Of a stretch of 64,000 bases of DNA, positions 12,138 through 23,593 are shown piece after piece. Both the position numbers and the translations under genes were made by a program. The notes under the pieces are model-generated. The model had not been told where the DNA came from and ran no database searches. It worked only from the letters and a program-made list of their open reading frames with translations. How positions within the stretch are numbered: the stretch's first letter is position 1; each line of letters starts with the position of its first letter. The DNA lies in the NCBI RefSeq assembly GCF_904849725.1, contig NC_058518.1:325336581-325400580 (forward strand), given 5' to 3'. The stretch comes from Hordeum vulgare subsp. vulgare (Eukaryota; Streptophyta; Magnoliopsida; Poales; Poaceae).

Positions 12138-14720
12138 GTGGTTCCCAGTGCTTACATTGAGAAACCACCTTTCCCTGTTAGGATAAAGGATCATTCCAAA
12201 GCTTCAATTGTCATACGTAGAGGCTACATTAGAACACCTACACCCCCTGAGCAAATTAGAGTTGAACCTAGCATTGCTATTATCAAATATCTTCTATCTG
12301 AAGAAGTTGAGGGACATAATATTCACTTCTCTGAAGATGCTGCTAGAAAAGCTAAACCTCACGCTAGAGACAAACATAGGCATGTTGTTGGCATGCCTGT
12401 GGTTTCTGTTAAGATAGGAGATCATTGTTATCATGGTTTATGTGACATGGGTGCTAGTGTTAGTGCAATACCTCAATCCTTATACGATGAAATCAAAGAT
12501 GAGATTGCACCTGTTGAGATAGAGCCTATTGATGTCACTATTCAGCTTGCCAATAGAGATACTGTCTGCCCTGTGGGCATTGTTAGGGATGTTGAAGTCT
12601 TGTGTGGTAAAACGAAGTATCCTGTCGATTTCCTCGTTCTTGCTACCGCACAAGATAGCTTTTGTCCCATCATATTTGGCAGACCCTTCCTCAATACCGT
12701 CAATGCTCATATTGACTATGAGAAGCAAACAGTCACTGTTGGCTTTGAAGGTGTGTCACATGAGTTCAATTTCTCCAAATTTCGTAGACAACCTCATGAA
12801 AAGGAGTTGCCTAGTAAGGATGAAACTATTGCCTTAGGTTTTATTGTCGTGCCTCCTACTGATCCCTTAGAGCAATACTTGCTTGCGCATGAAAATGATA
12901 TGCATATGGATGAAAGGGATGAAATAGATAGAGTTGTCTTAGAACAATATCCTATCCTTAAGAATAACTTGTCTGTTGAACTGCTTGGAGATCCACCCCC
13001 ACCAAAGGGTGATCCTGTATTCGAGCTGAAACAGTTGCCTGATACTCTTAAGTATGCCTATCTTGATGAAAAGGAGATATATCATGTCATTATTAGTGCT
13101 AGCCTCTCAGAGCATGAAGAAAAGAAGTTACTAAAAACTCTGATGAAGCACCGTGCTGCTATTGGATATACTCTTGATGATCTTAAGGGCATTAGTCCCA
13201 CTCTATGCCAGCACAAGATTAAAACTGATCCTGATTTCAAACCAATTCTTGATCACCAAAGGAGATTGAATCCTAAGATGAAAGAAGTAGTGAGAAAAGA
13301 AATACTAAAGCTCCTGGAAGCGGGTATCATCTATCCTGTTGCTCATAGCGATTGGGTGAGTCCGGTGCATTGCATCCCTAAGAAGGGATGCATTACCGTT
13401 GTCCCTAATGATAAGGATGAGTTGATTCCACAGAGGATTATTACTGGCTATAGGATGGTGATTGATTTTAGGAAGTTGAATAAAGCCACCAGGAAAGATC
13501 ATTACCCTCTGCCTTTTATCAACCAAATGCTAGAAAGACTATCCAAACACACACACTTTTGCTTTCTAGACGGTTATTCTGGTTTCTCCCAAATACCAGT
13601 TGCACAATCTGATCAGGAGAAAACCACTTTCACTTGTCCTTTCGGTACCTTTGCTTATAGACGTATGCCTTTTGGCTTATGTAATGCACCTGCCACCTTT
13701 CAAAGATGTATGATGGCTATATTCTCTGACTTTTGTGAGAAGATTGTCGAGGTTTTCATTGATGACTTTTCCGTTTACGGGTCTTCCTTTGATGATTGCC
13801 TCAGCAACCTTGATCGAGTCTTACAGAGATGTAAAGACACCAATCTTGTCTTGAATTGGGAGAAGTGCCACTTTATGGTTAATGAAGGCATCGTCTTAGG
13901 GCATAAAATTTCTGAAAGAGGTATTGAAGTCGATAAGGCTAAGGTTGATGCAATCGAGAAAATGCCATACCCCACAGATATCAAAGGTATAAGAGGTTTC
14001 CTTGGTCATGCTGGTTTCTACAGAAGGTTCATCAAAGACTTATCTAAGATTTCTAGGCCTCTTACCAATCTCTTGCAAAAAGATATTCCTTTTGTCTTTG
14101 ACGGTGATTGTGAGGAAGCCTTCGAAATACTTAAGAGGGCTTTGATAACTGCACCTATTGTTCAACCACCAGATTGGAACTTGCCTTTTGAGATCTTGTG
14201 TGACGCTAGTGATTATGTTGTTCGTGTTGTTCTAGGGCAAAGAATTGATAAGAAGTTGAATGTTATTCACTACGCTAGTAAAACTCTAGACGGTGCCCAG
14301 AGAAACTATGCTACTACGGAGAAGGAATTTTTAGCATTCGTGTTTGCATGTGAAAAGTTCAGGTCTTACATAGTTGATTCCAAAGTCACTATTCACACTG
14401 ATCATGCTGCTATTAAGTACCTCATGGAGAAGAAGGACGCTAAACCTAGACTTATCAGATGGGTTCTCTTGCTACAAGAATTTGATTTGCACGTTGTTGA
14501 CAGAAAGGGTGCCGATAACCGAGTAGCAGATAACTTGTCTAGGTTGGAGAACATTCTTGATGACCCACAACCTATTGATGATAGCTTTCCCGATGAGCAA
14601 CTGAATGTCATCAATGCTTCACGTAGTGCACCGTGGTATGCTGATTATGGAAACTATATCGTTGCCAAATACATGCCACCTAGTTTCACGTACCAGCAAA
14701 AAGAAGATATTCTTCTTTGA
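12138..14720 (+). CDS. pol of element B: aspartic protease, reverse transcriptase, RNase H
   Basis: An open frame of 860 codons; the true start is upstream because the gag-pol linker is damaged. Protease [12 protein letters not shown] lies near residues 101-112. RT spans about residues 370-660, with [38 protein letters not shown] and the catalytic box [10 protein letters not shown] (Asp pair near 542-543), the Athila variant of YxDD. RNase H follows ([34 protein letters not shown]). A frameshift near 14690 separates it from integrase. Apart from that junction, this pol segment is uninterrupted. Confidence 0.9.
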   Translation: MVPSAYIEKPPFPVRIKDHSKASIVIRRGYIRTPTPPEQIRVEPSIAIIKYLLSEEVEGHNIHFSEDAARKAKPHARDKHRHVVGMPVVSVKIGDHCYHGLCDMGASVSAIPQSLYDEIKDEIAPVEIEPIDVTIQLANRDTVCPVGIVRDVEVLCGKTKYPVDFLVLATAQDSFCPIIFGRPFLNTVNAHIDYEKQTVTVGFEGVSHEFNFSKFRRQPHEKELPSKDETIALGFIVVPPTDPLEQYLLAHENDMHMDERDEIDRVVLEQYPILKNNLSVELLGDPPPPKGDPVFELKQLPDTLKYAYLDEKEIYHVIISASLSEHEEKKLLKTLMKHRAAIGYTLDDLKGISPTLCQHKIKTDPDFKPILDHQRRLNPKMKEVVRKEILKLLEAGIIYPVAHSDWVSPVHCIPKKGCITVVPNDKDELIPQRIITGYRMVIDFRKLNKATRKDHYPLPFINQMLERLSKHTHFCFLDGYSGFSQIPVAQSDQEKTTFTCPFGTFAYRRMPFGLCNAPATFQRCMMAIFSDFCEKIVEVFIDDFSVYGSSFDDCLSNLDRVLQRCKDTNLVLNWEKCHFMVNEGIVLGHKISERGIEVDKAKVDAIEKMPYPTDIKGIRGFLGHAGFYRRFIKDLSKISRPLTNLLQKDIPFVFDGDCEEAFEILKRALITAPIVQPPDWNLPFEILCDASDYVVRVVLGQRIDKKLNVIHYASKTLDGAQRNYATTEKEFLAFVFACEKFRSYIVDSKVTIHTDHAAIKYLMEKKDAKPRLIRWVLLLQEFDLHVVDRKGADNRVADNLSRLENILDDPQPIDDSFPDEQLNVINASRSAPWYADYGNYIVAKYMPPSFTYQQKEDILL

Positions 14721-16017
14721 CTTGAGACATTACTTTTGGGATGATCCTCACCTTTATAAGGAAGGAGTAGATGGTTTTATTAGACATTATGTATCTGAAC
14801 ACGAACATGGACAGATCCTACAGAAGTGTCACTCCGAGGCCTACGGAGGACACCATGCGGGAGATAGAACTGCACACAAGGTATTGCAATCAGGTTTCTA
14901 TTGGCCCACTCTCTTCAAGGATGCCCGTAAGTTTGTCTTGTCTTGTGACGAATGTCAAAGAATAGGTAATATTAGCAAACGTCAGGAAATGCCTATGAAC
15001 TATTCACTTGTCATTGAACCATTTGATGTTTGGGGCTTTGATTATATGGGACCTTTTCCAAAATCCAACGGGTATACGCATATCTTAGTTGCTGTTGATT
15101 ACGTCACTAAGTGGGTAGAAGCTATCCCCACTAGTAGTGCTGATCACAACACCTCTATCAAGATGTTGAAAGAAGTTTTCTTCCCTAGATTTGGAGTCCG
15201 TAGATATCTAATGACCGACGGTGGTTCACACTTCATTCATGGTGCTTTCCGTAAAACGCTTGCTAAGTACGATGTCAACCATAGAATTGCGTCTCCCTAC
15301 CACCCTCAGTCCAGTGGTCAAGTAGAGCTAAGCAATGGAGAAATTAAACTAATTCTGCAAAAGACTGTCAACAGGTCTACAAAGAATTGGTCTAAGAAGC
15401 TCGATGATGCACTGTTGGCTTATAGAACTGCCTATAAGAATCCCATGGGCATGTCTCCGTACAAAATGGTCTACGGTAAAGCATGTCATTTACCTCTTGA
15501 GCTAGAGCATAAAGCTTATTGGGAAATCAAAGAGCTCAACTTTGATTTCATAATTGCCGGTGAGAAGAGGTTATTTGATATTAGCTCGCTTGATGAGTGG
15601 AGAACTCAGGCATATGAGAATGCCAAGCTGTTCAAAGAGAAGGTTAAGAGGTGGCATGATAAGAGGATACAAAAGCGTGAGTTCAATGTAGGTGATTATG
15701 TCTTGCTATATAACTCTCATTTAAGATTCTTTGCAGGCAAGCTTCTCTCTAAATGGGAAGGTCCCTATGTTGTTGAGGAAGTATATCGTTCCGGTGCTAT
15801 CAAGATCAACAACACGGAAGGTAATTGTCCGAGAGTTGTAAATGGGCACAGAATCAAGCATTATATCTCAGGTACTCCCATAAATGTTGAACGCAATATC
15901 ATCAATACCATAACTCCGGAAGAATACCTAAGGGATATTTATCAGCCTGTTTCAGACTCCGAAAACAAAGAGGTATGTGATTCGGTAAGAAAACAGAGTC
16001 CAAAACTTTTCCAATAG
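14680..16017 (+). CDS. Integrase region of element B pol (frameshifted from RT-RNase H)
   Basis: The frame is open from upstream (14605), but homologous sequence begins near 14690 ([18 protein letters not shown]). The HHCC zinc domain ends CDECQ. The catalytic core has D in [11 protein letters not shown] in LMTDGGSHF and E in SSGQVELSN, with 35 residues between the second Asp and the Glu. The C-terminal domain contains [26 protein letters not shown]. No chromodomain is visible, consistent with Athila. It ends at the TAG at 16015. Confidence 0.88.
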   Translation, partial: LVSRTSKKKIFFFDLRHYFWDDPHLYKEGVDGFIRHYVSEHEHGQILQKCHSEAYGGHHAGDRTAHKVLQSGFYWPTLFKDARKFVLSCDECQRIGNISKRQEMPMNYSLVIEPFDVWGFDYMGPFPKSNGYTHILVAVDYVTKWVEAIPTSSADHNTSIKMLKEVFFPRFGVRRYLMTDGGSHFIHGAFRKTLAKYDVNHRIASPYHPQSSGQVELSNGEIKLILQKTVNRSTKNWSKKLDDALLAYRTAYKNPMGMSPYKMVYGKACHLPLELEHKAYWEIKELNFDFIIAGEKRLFDISSLDEWRTQAYENAKLFKEKVKRWHDKRIQKREFNVGDYVLLYNSHLRFFAGKLLSKWEGPYVVEEVYRSGAIKINNTEGNCPRVVNGHRIKHYISGTPINVERNIINTITPEEYLRDIYQPVSDSENKEVCDSVRKQSPKLFQ

Positions 16018-16088
16018 GAAATTTTCTCTGTTTTGGATTATTTGAAAAAATACAAAAAATGGAAGAGTCCGGAAAGTGCGCGAGGAGG

Positions 16089-16217
16089 CGACAAGCATGC
16101 ACGGCGCGGGCCCACCCCCTGATCGCGCCGTGAGGGCTTGTGGCCACCTCGTGTGCCTCCCGGACTCTGTTTTCGTGCAGGGGACTCCTTCTGGTCTAGA
16201 AAAAATCATTATATATA
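16089..16217 (+). promoter_or_regulatory. Internal LTR-like promoter of element B (GC hairpin plus TATA) upstream of the accessory ORF
   Basis: After integrase the sequence repeats the LTR module: a left arm of type (C)GACAAGCATGCACGGCGCGG (16089-16108), GATCGCGCC, then GGCTTGTGG (16135-16143), and about 66 bp later a TATA box TATATATA at 16210-16217. The ATG of the accessory ORF is 84 bp beyond the TATA. Similarity to 9912-9975 is evident by eye. Promoter function is inferred. Confidence 0.55.
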
Positions 16218-16300
16218 CTTCCGTTTGGTCTGACCCCGGCATCACGCAGATTTCTTCTGTTTTTCCTTTCGAGCTTGTTTCTGCGAAGATCTAGATCGCT

Positions 16301-16819
16301 ATGACTTCTCCAAAAGCTCCGAAGGACAAGATCTTCGAGAAGGTCATCAACCCCTACCTCACGGGAGTGCTACAACACCATCAATCTATCGAGATGCGTG
16401 AGGGGATGTTGCACATCCGTGACGTTGAGGGGCCTAAGAAGGCCGGAAGCGTGGAGACGAGGCTCGAAGCAATGGAGCAACAGGTCTTCAAGTGCCAAGG
16501 GATGGTGGAGCATGGACTCAACGCCAACCACATGATGATCACGGAGTTCACCAACAAGCACAGGATTCATGCCAATGACATTGGGAAGCATCTCTCCAGG
16601 CTCTATGACAGGATTGATCAACTCCAGGGCCAGATCTATGACGTGCAGAACCAAAACTATGAGTATGAGTATAGATTTAAATCAATACGGTTGGCTGCAG
16701 ATTTGAGGATTTCGGAGACTCGTTCATCTTTCCATGATGGAGCACCTATGCCTTCGAAGACGGAGGATCAAACTCATGTTGCAACAACTCCACCATCACC
16801 ACCAAAGGAAGACAACTGA
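16301..16819 (+). CDS. Accessory (env-position) coiled-coil ORF of element B
   Basis: 172 codons, intact. It starts at ATG 16301 after a clean leader and ends in a proline-rich tail (PPSPPKEDN). The centre is helical with coiled-coil character (VETRLEAMEQQVFKCQ; LSRLYDRIDQLQGQIYDVQN). I see no signal peptide or membrane segment, so an envelope role is not supported. I recall close relatives in Triticeae annotated as hypothetical proteins; they probably derive from the same kind of element. Function unknown. Confidence 0.75.
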   Translation: MTSPKAPKDKIFEKVINPYLTGVLQHHQSIEMREGMLHIRDVEGPKKAGSVETRLEAMEQQVFKCQGMVEHGLNANHMMITEFTNKHRIHANDIGKHLSRLYDRIDQLQGQIYDVQNQNYEYEYRFKSIRLAADLRISETRSSFHDGAPMPSKTEDQTHVATTPPSPPKEDN

Positions 16820-16852
16820 GCATTGGTATGGGCAATCCCCTTGGCTTGTGCC

Positions 16853-16868
16853 AAGCTTGGGGGAGTTG
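16853..16868 (+). other. Internal PPT-like motif in element B
   Basis: AGCTTGGGGGAGTTG just after the accessory ORF nearly repeats the true PPT and LTR edge (CGCTTGGGGGAGTTG at 18343-18357). Confidence 0.5.
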
Positions 16869-18340
16869 CCCCGATATCGTATCACCATCACATCTTTTGA
16901 CTTTACCTTTTGTTTTAGTTTTCCTTTTCAGTTTTCTCTTTCTCTAGTAGATTAAAAGTCTTAGTGTTTTAGTCTTGAGTTTTGCTTTGTGTCACCCCCG
17001 ATGTATTCGAGCTCGTGAGCCATATAATAAAGAGTGTCTTAGTTGAAGGGCTTGGCCTCTTGCCATGATCAAAAGAGTGAGAATAGAACAAAAGCATGAA
17101 ATATCATGTAATGATCTTATGGGAAGTGATGGCTTCACATATAAAAAGAATGAGGATTGAAACTTGTTGAGGGTAGGCAAACATAGACCTTGGTTATGGT
17201 TGCAATTAATAGGAAGTGATAAAGAAGGATAGGTTCACATATAAATATATCATCTCCGACACCATCTATGATTGTGAACACTCACTAAACTATTGCATGC
17301 CTAGAAGTAGATGTTGGACAAGGAAGACAACATAATGAATTGTGTTTGCTTGGCTCCGAACAATGTTATATGATTAGAGATCCCTTAGCATGTGACGATT
17401 GCTTCCACCTCACATTAGCCAAACCTCCCGCACTAAGTAGAGATACTACTTGTGCATCCATAAACCTTCAACCCAGTTTGCCATGAGAGTCCACCATACC
17501 TACATATGGATTGAATAAGATCCCTCAAGTAAGTTGTTATCGGTGCAAGCAATAAAAATTGCTCTCTAATATGTATGATCTATTAGTGTGTGGAAAATAA
17601 GATTTATAAGAACCTATGATGAGGAAGACATAAAAGCGATAGACTGCATAATAAATTTCTTTATCACAGGAGGCAATATAAAGTGACGTTCCTCCGCACT
17701 AAGAGGACACGTATCCAAACCTCAAAAGCGCATGACAACCTCTGCTTCCCTCTGCGAAGGGCCTATCTTGTACCTTTACTTTTTTCCCTTGAAAGAGTCA
17801 TGGTGATCTTCACCAATTCCTTATCTCGCCTTTATCTTGCCTAACGTCATATGCTTGGGAAAGATCTATATTCATATGTCAACTTGGAGGTAAGTATTCA
17901 TGAATTATTATTGTTGACATTACCCTTGAGGTAGGCAGTTGGGAGGCAAAACTATAAGCCCCTATCTTTCTCTGTGTCCAGCTGAAACTTTGATCTCATG
18001 AGTACCACGTGAGTTGTAGCAATTGTAGAGAACGAAAGAATGATTGAGTGTGTGGATTTGCTTTACAATCTCTTACTTGACTCTTTCTAATGTTGTGATA
18101 AATTGCAATTGCTTCAATGACTAAAGGCTATCGGTTGTTACTTCTCGGTAAGGTTCTTGATCCATGCTTTACTTTGTGAAGGAATTATCACTTTAACATG
18201 AGAGATTATATGTTGGTATTGCTGTTCTGAGCTTGATCATGATGCATGCATGTTCGTATCTTGTTTTGTCGACACCTCTCTCCCTAAATATGTGGACATA
18301 TTTATTGAGCTAGGCTTTCGCTTGAGGACAAGCGAGGTCT
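16869..18340 (+). other. 3' non-coding region of element B
   Basis: About 1.5 kb without an ORF that I can support. The second half (from 17542) is conserved in B2 at 52599-53427, including a small inverted repeat GCAATAAAAATTGC, so it is a family feature and not a foreign insertion. Confidence 0.7.
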
Positions 18341-18354
18341 ACGCTTGGGGGAGT
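18341..18354 (+). other. Polypurine tract of element B
   Basis: ACGCTTGGGGGAGT lies directly before the 3' LTR start (TGATACGTCC at 18355). It is the plus-strand priming site. Confidence 0.85.
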
Positions 18355-19624
18355 TGATACGTCCATTTTGCATCATGTTTTCATGTTGATATCTATCACT
18401 TCTTGGGTTGTTATTTCACTTCACGGTACTATTCTTATGCCTTTTCTCTCTTATTTTGCAGGGTTTACATGAAGAGGGAGAATGCCGACAACTGGAATTC
18501 TGGCCTGAAAGTGGAGCAAAGTTGAGATACCTATTCTGCGCAACTCCAAACACCGTAAAAATCAACAAGGATTTTTTTCCTAATTTATAAAAAATACTGG
18601 GCCGAAGAAGTGCCAAAGGGGGGCGTGCAGGTGGCCACAAGCCTGCACAGTGCGGCCACCCCCCAGGCCGCGCCATGAGGGCTTGTGGGCAGCCTGCGGG
18701 CCCACTTGCCCCCTCTTTTGCTATATGAAGGGTTTCGTCCAGGAAAAAATCAGGGAGGAGCTTTTTCGTGGTTTCGCGGCCGCCACGAGGCGGAACTTGA
18801 GCAAAACCAATCTAGAGCTCCGGCAGGACGATCCTGCCTGGGAAACTTCCCTCCCGGAGGGGGAAATCGTCGCCATCGTCATCACCAACACTCTTCTCGT
18901 CGGAGGGGACTCGTCACCATCAACATCTTCATCAGCACCATCTCATCTCCAAACTCTAGTTCATCACTTGTAACCAATCTCCGTCCCGCGACTCCGATTA
19001 GTACTTGTAAGGTTGCTAGTAGTGTTAATTACTCTTTGTAGTTGATGCTAGTTGGATTATTTGGTGGAAGAGTTTATGTTCAGATCCTTGATGCTACTCA
19101 TTACCTCTCTGGTCATGAATATGATTATGCTTCGTGAGTAGTTACTTTTGTTCCTGAGGACATGGGATAAGTCATGCTAATAGTAGTCATGTGAATTTGG
19201 TATTCGTTCGGTAATTTGATATGTTGTATGTTGTTTTTCCACTGGTGGTGTTATGTGAACGTTGACTACATAACACTTCACCATTATTTGGGCCTAGAGG
19301 AAGGCATTGGGAAGTAGTAAGTAGATGATGGGTTGCTAGAGTGACATAAGCTTAAACCCTAGTTTATGCGTTGCTTCGTAAGGGGCTGATTTGGATCCAC
19401 TAGTTTAATGCTATGGTTAGACTCTCTCTTAATTCTTCTTTCATAGTTGCGGATGCCTGCGAGAGGGTTTAATCATAAGTGGGATGCTTGTCCAAGTAAG
19501 GGCAGTACCCAAGCGCCGGTCCACCCACATATCAAACTATCAAAGTAATGAACGTGAATCATATGAACATGATGAAAACTAGCATGACAGAAATTCTCGT
19601 GTGTCCTCGGGAGCGTTTTTCCTC
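18355..19624 (+). repeat. 3' LTR of element B, first part
   Basis: It runs from TGATACGTCC to the insertion site of element C. It matches the 5' LTR closely and keeps the hairpin (18635-18688) and TATA-like CTATATGA (18721). Its last five bases (TCCTC, 19620-19624) are the target site duplicated by C; the LTR resumes at 43191. Confidence 0.92.
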
Positions 19625-20516
19625 TAAAAAGGATCGAGATGGACCTAGAGGGGGGTGAATAGGTAAAGTTCCAAATTTTAATAATTACTTAGCAATTTTA
19701 GGCAAAGTTGCGGAATATGAGCGTAGGCCTAATAATTGCTATGACAAGGAGTAAACCATTTAGAGGGAAGTAAGGCAACTGGTAAACAATAATCAAATAC
19801 AAGTACGTAATAAGGATTAACACAAGTAGAGAGTTAGGGTTAGTAATAACCAAAACTCCAAGAGAGACGAGGATGTATCCCGATGTTCACTTCCTTGGAG
19901 GGAAGCTATGTCACTGTTAGAGGGGCGGATGTTACCACGAAGGCACACCAACGCCACGAAGGCTCACCCTATTCTCCCTTTGAGATAATTCCAAGAAGGC
20001 GTTTCTCAACCACTAGTGGTAAGCCTTGAGGTGGCTTCCAAACCTTCACAAACTTTCCGGGGAAAATCGCAATGGTTTGATTCCTCTCCGAAGACTCCTA
20101 CCGCCTAGGAATCTCCAACCTCCAAGAGTAACTAGATCATGGGGATTGCTCAAAACTTGCTCAAATCACAAATCACTTTGGTGGAGAGGAGGAGAAGGAG
20201 ACGATCTATCTTTTGATTGGAACAACACTCAAAAGGACTCACAAATGCTCTTGGGATCAAAGATTGAGTGTAGACAAGAGTGAGTGAGAAGAAAGGTGTT
20301 CTTGTATGTGTTCTAGCTGTGTTGGACACCCTCTCATGAAGTGGGAGGGGGTATATATAGTGGGGAGAGTAAAACAGCCGTTGGGGACACTTTATGTCAC
20401 ACAGGGGTCGGACATCCGGCAGTTCACGGATGTCCGGGCGTCCACAAGGAGTCGGACATCCGACAGGGGTCGGTCGTCCGAGGGCTGTAGATATGTCTGG
20501 AATCACTGTGGAGTTG
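19625..20516 (-). repeat. 3' LTR of element C, part adjoining B (split by Angela)
   Basis: It matches 38784 onward. It includes a TATA box on the minus strand (CTATATATACCCC, near 20350-20360) and part of the CGGACGTCC-type palindrome cluster (20407-20482). The last five bases (AGTTG, 20512-20516) are Angela's target site. Confidence 0.9.
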
Positions 20517-22338
20517 TGTTGGAATTATGCCCTAGAGGCAATAATAAATATGTGTATTATTATAATTCATGTATCAAGATAATCGTTTATTATCCAAGCT
20601 ATAATTGTATTGAATGAAGACTTATATACATGTGTGGATACATAAACAAAACACTGTCCCTAGCAAGTCTCTAGTTGGCTAGCCAGTTGATCAAAGATAG
20701 TCATGGTCTTCTGATTATATACAAGGTGTTGTTGCTTGACAACTGGATCACGTCATTAGGAGAATCACGTGATGGACTAGACCCAAACTAATAGACGTAG
20801 CATGTTGATCGTGTCATTTTGTTGCTACCGTTTTCTGCGTGTCAAGTATTTGTTCCTATGACCATGAGATCATATAAATCACTGACACCGGAGGAATGCT
20901 TTGTGTGTATCAAATGTCGCAATGTAACTGGGTGACTATAAAGATGCTCTACAGGTATCTCTGAAGGCGTTTGTTGAGTTAGTATGGATCGAGACTGGGA
21001 TTTGTCACTCCGTGTGACGGAGAGGTATCTCGGGGCCCACTCGGTAATACAACATCACACACAAGCCTTGCAAGCAATGTGACTTAGTGTAAGTTGCGGG
21101 ATCTTGTATTACGGAACGAGTAAAGAGACTTGCCGGTAAACGAGATTGAAATAGGTATACGGATACTGACGATCGAATCTCGGGCAAGTAACGTACCGAA
21201 GGACAAAGGGAATGACATACGGGATTATATGAATCCTTGGCACTAAGGTTCAAACGATAAGATCTTCGTAGAATATGTGGGATCCAATGTGGGCATCCAG
21301 GTCCCGCTATTGGATATTGACCGAGGAGTCACTCGGGTCATGTCTACATAGTTCTCGAACCCGCAGGGTCTGCACACTTAAGGTTCGACGTTGTTTTATG
21401 TGTATTTGAGTTATATGGTTGGTTACCGAATGTTGTTCGGAGTCCCGGATGAGATCACGGACGTCACGAGGGTTTCCGGAATGGTCCGGAAACAAAGATT
21501 GATATATACGATGACTCATTTGATTACCGGAAGGTTTTCGGAGTTACCGGGAAAGTACCGGGAATGACGAATGGGTTCCGGATGTTCACCGGGGGGGAAA
21601 CCCACCCCGGGGAAGCCCATAGGCCTTGGGGGTGGCGCACCAGACCTTGGTGGGCTGGTGGGACAGCCAAGAGGGCCCTATGCGCCAAGGATAGAAAATC
21701 AAAGAGAAAAGAAAAAAAAGGAGGTGGGAAAGGAGAGAAGGACTCCACTTTCCAATCCTAGTTGGACTAGGATTGGAGGAGGACTCCTCCTCCCTTGGTG
21801 GCGCAGCCCTTGGGGCTCCTTGAGCATCAAGGCAAGCCTCCCCTCCCTCCTCCTATATATATGGAGCAATTAGGGCTGATTTGAGACAACTTTTCCAAGG
21901 CAGCCCGACCACATAACTCCACGGTTTTACCTCTAGATCGCGTTTCTACGGAGCTCGGGCGCAGCCCTGCCGAGATTAGATCATCACCAACCTCCGGAGT
22001 GCCGTCACGCTGCCGGAGAACTCTTCTACCTCTCCGTCTCTCTTGCTGGATCAAGAAGGCCGAGATCATCGTCGAGCTGTACGTGTGCTGAATGCGGAGG
22101 TGCCGTCCGTTCGGCACTAGATCGTGGGACGGATCGCGGGACGGTTCGTGGGACGGTTCGCGGAGCGGATCGAGGGACGTGAGGACGTTCCACTACATCA
22201 ACCGCGTTCACTAACGCTTCTGCTGTGTGATCTACAAGGGTACGTAGATCGGAAATCCCCTCTCGTAGATGGACATCACTATGTTAGGTCTTCGTGCGCG
22301 TAGGAAATTTTTTGTTTCCCATGCGACGTTCCCCAAAA
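20517..22338 (+). repeat. 5' LTR of the Angela-type element
   Basis: It starts TGTTGGAATTATGCC and ends CCCCAAAA; the last CA has mutated to AA compared with the other LTR. A TATA box (CCTATATATATGG) lies near 21847. Small ORFs inside are not genes. Confidence 0.95.
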
Positions 22339-22339
22339 G

Positions 22340-22352
22340 TGGCATCATGAGC
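22340..22352 (+). other. PBS of the Angela-type element
   Basis: TGGCATCATGAGC, a variant of the initiator-Met PBS typical of the BARE1/WIS/Angela group, directly after the LTR. Confidence 0.8.
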
Positions 22353-23593
22353 TAGGTACATGCGTAGATGTCTTCTCGAGTAGAACACAAAAGTTTTTGT
22401 GGGCGGTGATGTGCGTTTTGCTGCCCTCCTTAGTCTTTTCTTGATTCCGCGGTATTCTTGGATTGAAGCGGCTTGGACCGACAGTACTCGTACGCTTACG
22501 AGAGACTGGTTTCATCTCTACGAGTAACCCCCTTGCTCAAAGATGACTGGCAAGTGTCGGTTTCTCCAACTTTAGTTGAATCGGATTTGACCAAGGAGGT
22601 CCTTGTATAAGGTTAAATAGCAATTCATATATCTCCGTTGTGGTGTTTGCGTAAGTAAGATGCGATCCTACTAGATACCCATGGTCACCACGTAAAACAT
22701 GCAACAACAAAATTAGAGGACGTCGAACTTGTTTTTGCAGGGTATGCTTGTGATGTGATATGGCCAACGATGTGATGTGATATATTGGATGTATGAGATG
22801 ATCATGTTGTAATAGATAATATCGACTTGCACGTCGATGGTACGGCAACCGGCACGAGCCATAGGGTTGTCTTTAAACTAACGTTTGTGCTTGCAGATGC
22901 GTTTACTATTTTGCTAGGATGTAGCTTTAGTAGTAATAGCATGAGTAGCACGACAACCCCGATGGCGACACGTTGATGGAGATCATGGTGTGGCGCCGGT
23001 GACAAGAAGATCGTGCCAGTGCTTTGGTGATGGAGATCAAGGAGCACGTGATGATGGCCATATCATATCACTTATGAATTGCATGTGATGTTAATCCTTT
23101 TATGCACCTTATTTTGCTTAGAACGATGGTAGCATTATGAGGTGATCTCTCACTAAAATTTCAAGACGAAATTGTGTTCTCCCCGACTGTGCACCGTTGC
23201 TACAGTTCGTCGTTTCGAGACACCACGTGATGATCGGGTGTGATAGACTCAACGTTCACATACAACGGGTGCAAAACAGTTGCACATGCAAAACACTCGG
23301 GTTAAGCTTGACGAGCCTAGCATGTACATACATGGCCTCAGAACACATGAGACTGAAAGTTCGATCATGAATCATATAGTTGATATGATTAGCATAGGGA
23401 TGCTTACCCCTGGAACTATACTCAACTACCGTGATGATCGGACTTGAGCTAGTGTAAGTGGGTCATGAACCACTCAAATGACTAGGGAGATGTACTTTTT
23501 GAGTGGGAGTTTAGCAAGTAATTTAATTAAGTTAAACTCTAATTATCTTGAACATAGTCTAAGTCCACTTTGAATATATTTGTGTTGTAGATC
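22353..23593 (+). other. Long untranslated leader of the Angela-type element
   Basis: 1.24 kb between PBS and gag ATG without a supported gene. A long leader is typical of this group. Confidence 0.75.
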
